A stretch of DNA of 64,000 nucleotides from Roseburia sp. (lineage in GTDB: Bacteria; Bacillota_A; Clostridia; Lachnospirales; Lachnospiraceae), in NCBI GenBank assembly GCA_019411365.1, contig DXQT01000007.1, forward strand, positions 1-64,000. Direction: 5' to 3'. Positions within the stretch are counted from its first letter, which is position 1, and each line of letters opens with the position of its first letter. The position numbers and the translations under genes were made by a program. Positions 61,726 to 64,000 of the stretch are shown here, piece after piece. The notes below the pieces were generated by a model. That model was not told the DNA's origin. It ran no database searches and was given only the letters and a program-made list of their open reading frames with translations.

Positions 61726-62637
61726 ATGGAAACAATGGACGACTACAAAGACGAACTGGAAGCCTCTTTCCGCAGGATCAACGAGGGAGACATCATTTCC
61801 GGTACAGTCATTGATGTAAATGAAGAGGAAGTGACTCTGGATTTAAAATATTATGCGCAGGGAATCATCAAAGTTGCTGATCTGAGCAATGATCCTGATT
61901 TTAATGTCATGGAACAGGTACACAAGGGAGATGTGATCGAGGCAACTGTGGTACAGACGGACGATGGTGCCGGAAATATCGTACTTTCCAAAAAGGAAGC
62001 GAACGATATACTCGCATGGGATAAATTAAAACAGATGATGGAAGATGAGACAACAGTCAAAGTCCGCATCAAAGAGAGCGTACCGAGCGGCGTTGTCACC
62101 TATCTGGAAGGCATCCGTGCATTTATCCCGGCATCCCAGATCACACTTGACTATGTGGAAGATACTGACGCGTGGATCGGAAAAGAGATCGAAGTGCGTG
62201 TGATCACTGTGGATCCGGAAAAAGAAAAACTGGTTTTATCCGGCAAGGCAGTGGCAAGAGAAGCAGAAGCCGAAGAGCGCAGCCACAAGATCTCCATGAT
62301 CGTGCCGGGAACTGTACTCGAAGGAACTGTCGAGACACTGATGCCATACGGCGCATTTATCAACCTTGGAAACGGACTGAGCGGTCTGGTACACATCTCA
62401 CAGATCTGTGAGCGCCGCATCAAAAAGCCATCCGAAGTATTAAAAGAAGGACAGAAAGTCAAAGCAAAAGTCCTTAACACCAACGACAACAAGATCAGCC
62501 TCAGCATGAAAGCATTACAGGAAGAAATGGTCGATACCGCAGGCGTTGCCGAGGAAGAACTGGAAAAATATACCGACACAGAATCGACAGGCACCAGCCT
62601 AGGCTCGCTGCTGGCAGGATTTCACTTTGACGCGTAA
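61726..62637 (+). CDS. S1 RNA-binding domain protein (ribosomal S1-like)
   Basis: 303 residues from the ATG at 61726 (GGGAGG at 61712-61717). There are three S1 OB-fold repeats: about 20-90 (EGDIISGTVIDVNEEEVTLDLKYYAQGII), 105-180 (a degenerate middle one with IRAFIPASQI) and 205-275 (PGTVLEGTVETLMPYGAFINLGNGLSGLVHISQI). It is shorter than six-repeat S1 and like the three-repeat Gram-positive forms that bind mRNA or the ribosome. The unusual inverted-repeat leader upstream may be its control element. A terminator follows. Confidence 0.88.
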   Translation: METMDDYKDELEASFRRINEGDIISGTVIDVNEEEVTLDLKYYAQGIIKVADLSNDPDFNVMEQVHKGDVIEATVVQTDDGAGNIVLSKKEANDILAWDKLKQMMEDETTVKVRIKESVPSGVVTYLEGIRAFIPASQITLDYVEDTDAWIGKEIEVRVITVDPEKEKLVLSGKAVAREAEAEERSHKISMIVPGTVLEGTVETLMPYGAFINLGNGLSGLVHISQICERRIKKPSEVLKEGQKVKAKVLNTNDNKISLSMKALQEEMVDTAGVAEEELEKYTDTESTGTSLGSLLAGFHFDA

Positions 62638-62650
62638 GCAGTAAAAACAT

Positions 62651-62693
62651 CAGAGGCATCAAGAGACAAAAATCTTGACGCCTCTGTTTTTTT
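62651..62693 (+). terminator. Terminator of the S1-domain gene
   Basis: CAGAGGCATCAAGA pairs with TCTTGACGCCTCTG (one mismatch), followed by seven T. Confidence 0.92.
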
Positions 62694-62714
62694 GCCCAGA
62701 ATCTTTGTCATATA

Positions 62715-62777
62715 TTGTTGACAAGGAAACAAACTTGCGCTATATTAAAACAGAAGTAATTGTTGACAAGGAAACAA
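62715..62777 (+). promoter_or_regulatory. MarR promoter with two identical 18-bp operators
   Basis: TTGTTGACAAGGAAACAA occurs exactly twice, at 62715-62732 and 62760-62777. The first covers the -35 TTGACA (62718-62723), which has TATATT 17 bases on (62741-62746). Each site is a partial dyad (TTGTT...AACAA). Confidence 0.85.
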
Positions 62778-62806
62778 TATTTGCTTTTATGTAAGGGAGT
62801 GGATGT

Positions 62807-63262
62807 ATGAAAGAGCAGGAGCTTCTGTTAAAAGAGCTTGCGCTGATGTTAGAGCGGCAGGACATGCTCTCGAAGCTGACCGAGGGGAAATGTCTCGATG
62901 AATATGGCTATTCCGAGACGCACTGTATTGACTATATTGGAAGATTAGAGTTACCAAATGTTACCAAGATCGCAGAACATATGGGGATGACAAGAGGCGC
63001 GATCAGCAAAATGACAAAGAAGCTGTTAGCGAAAGGTCTGATTGAAAAATACACTTTGGAATCGAACAAAAAAGAAGTCTATTTTAAACTGACGGATCTA
63101 GGAAAAATGTTGTTTGAGGAACATGCAAAACGTCACAAACGCTGGGAAAAAAGGGATATGGAGTTTTTGTCCCATTATTCTACAGAGGATGTAAAGACGG
63201 TGTATCAGTTTATGAAAGAATTTAATCACTACTTAGAGGGACAGATTGAAGAATTATCATAA
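62807..63262 (+). CDS. MarR-family transcriptional regulator
   Basis: 151 residues. The winged helix (about 45-110) reads NVTKIAEHMGMTRGAISKMTKKLLAKGLIEKY. The N-terminal dimer helix contains a CLDEYGYSETHCIDYI segment with two cysteines, which could sense redox or metal, but this is speculative. GGGAG precedes the ATG. The duplicated operators at 62715-62777 suggest autorepression. The gene stands alone; no transporter follows, so other targets must lie elsewhere. Confidence 0.9.
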   Translation: MKEQELLLKELALMLERQDMLSKLTEGKCLDEYGYSETHCIDYIGRLELPNVTKIAEHMGMTRGAISKMTKKLLAKGLIEKYTLESNKKEVYFKLTDLGKMLFEEHAKRHKRWEKRDMEFLSHYSTEDVKTVYQFMKEFNHYLEGQIEELS

Positions 63263-63332
63263 CGATGTAGGAAAGTATGAAACAGTTACGGATCAGACAG
63301 AAGTTTTGAGATCCATAGGATCGACATAAAAA

Positions 63333-63357
63333 TTGCCTGCGGGCAATCCGCAGGCAA
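63333..63357 (-). terminator. Terminator of the lytic transglycosylase gene
   Basis: TTGCCTGCGG/CCGCAGGCAA, a 10-pair stem with a 5-base loop. On the minus strand it is followed by TTTTTA. Confidence 0.8.
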
Positions 63358-63365
63358 CAGGATGT

Positions 63366-64000
63366 TTAAGATTCACTGTCAGTGTCTGTACTGACATCGT
63401 CATTAGTATCTGTGCTGACAGCTGCATCAATATCTGTGTTTGTTTCAGTATCAGTATCTTCGTCCGTATCTGTTTCTGCAGAAGGAATCACGCGTACAGG
63501 GATGTCTTTTGTGATATCTTCAATTGTTTCAGAATCAGAATTTATGGAAGTAAGGACTGCAGTGCGGTCGGATGGGGTTTCAGAGGTACTTCCCACAGCA
63601 GATGATGTAGTATCCGTATTCTGTAAAGCAGAAGAGACATCTGTTGATGTTGTCTGACCAGATATCATATTTTTCAATTTTAAAATAGCGGTTAAGATAT
63701 CGAGTGCATCTTTACTGATATTTTTGGAGGAGAAGAAATCAGCGAGCATCTGATTTGCTTCATCTCTTGCAGTTCCGGTCAGACTGAAAATAGAAGAAAG
63801 CTGGTCTGAAACGGAAGATACCGTATTAGAAACAGCAGAACCAAATTCTTCCATATAAGAGAGAACCTTTTTAACGTAATTCTGTGTCTCAGTAAAAGGC
63901 GGGATGCCGCCGTATTTGTCAACATTTGCACTGCCGGCATTGTAAGCGGCGAGAGCAAGGGAGATATTTCCCTGATAGTTGGACAATAACTGACTGATAT
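63366..64000 (-). CDS. Lytic transglycosylase, C-terminal part (cut by window end)
   Basis: The reading frame stays open to the window edge ([31 protein letters not shown]...), so the N terminus lies beyond 64000. The visible part is the end of a Slt-type goose-lysozyme fold: [13 protein letters not shown] and [16 protein letters not shown] are diagnostic of enzymes that cleave peptidoglycan between MurNAc and GlcNAc. Its catalytic Glu would be in the missing portion. The last 80 or so residues are low-complexity Asp/Thr/Ser, perhaps a surface linker. Terminator at 63333-63357. Confidence 0.88.
   Translation of the reverse strand, partial: ISQLLSNYQGNISLALAAYNAGSANVDKYGGIPPFTETQNYVKKVLSYMEEFGSAVSNTVSSVSDQLSSIFSLTGTARDEANQMLADFFSSKNISKDALDILTAILKLKNMISGQTTSTDVSSALQNTDTTSSAVGSTSETPSDRTAVLTSINSDSETIEDITKDIPVRVIPSAETDTDEDTDTETNTDIDAAVSTDTNDDVSTDTDSES

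Noticed and set aside
63366..63657. Plus-strand open frames opposite the transglycosylase tail
   Set aside because: They mirror the Asp/Thr/Ser low-complexity tail (giving Val/Ser/Cys repeats) and have no ribosome site.

Overview
The window reads as a stretch of chromosome from a low-to-medium G+C, Gram-positive anaerobe of the Clostridia, most likely a Lachnospiraceae member close to Roseburia. The basis is the gene content (L-rhamnose catabolism, several GH3 glycosidases, a T-box in front of ileS, CIRCE heat-shock control, a chemoreceptor), strong sigma-A type promoters and AGGAGG ribosome sites. No rRNA, tRNA, CRISPR array, insertion sequence or prophage was seen. The species is an inference.

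Layout. 1-1430: decayed genes (a 5'-truncated HTH/AbrB regulator and a frameshifted acyltransferase). 1504-5335: an hsp20 gene under a CIRCE operator, then an OmpR/HisKA two-component pair and a secreted Ig-like protein, bracketed by an exact 30-bp terminator duplication. 5455-11803: cytosolic GH3 beta-glucosidase, a LytTR/GHKL two-component pair and an AAA-like/PD-(D/E)XK protein. 11874-13475: a membrane protein fused to a spermidine-synthase-like domain, behind a MerR-type promoter. 13506-31533: an AraC regulator and the rhaB-rhaA-rhaD operon, separated by about 13.3 kb of AT-rich DNA flanked by 68-bp direct repeats. That island carries a beta-phosphoglucomutase-like HAD, an AraC regulator fused to a GH39 domain whose acid/base Glu is Gln, a ribose-type sugar ABC importer, two intracellular glycosidases and a chemoreceptor.

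31759-39082: a MarR regulator with a YczE-type membrane/cytidylate-kinase fusion, a second AAA-like/PD-(D/E)XK gene, and a membrane-anchored GH3 with inverted domain order followed by a GtrA-like protein. 39271-43535: a TetR-controlled heterodimeric ABC exporter. 43597-50590: small membrane protein, Rpn-like nuclease, flavin reductase, ECF S component, ilvE, M32 carboxypeptidase, HAD phosphatase. 50587-57716: DHH phosphoesterase, then T-box, ileS and directly abutting glgP. 57842-64000: small membrane protein, a second OmpR/HisKA pair, an S1-domain protein behind an elaborate inverted-repeat leader, a MarR regulator and the end of a lytic transglycosylase.

The most unusual signals are non-coding. 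(i) A repeated leader module with covarying hairpins and multiple Shine-Dalgarno sequences precedes two unrelated genes (35476-35567 and 46201-46366). (ii) Nested inverted repeats form the leader of the S1-domain gene (61485-61695). (iii) Two gene cassettes are bracketed by duplicated terminator hairpins. The most unusual protein is the AraC-GH39 fusion, which looks like a glycosidase turned into a sugar sensor.
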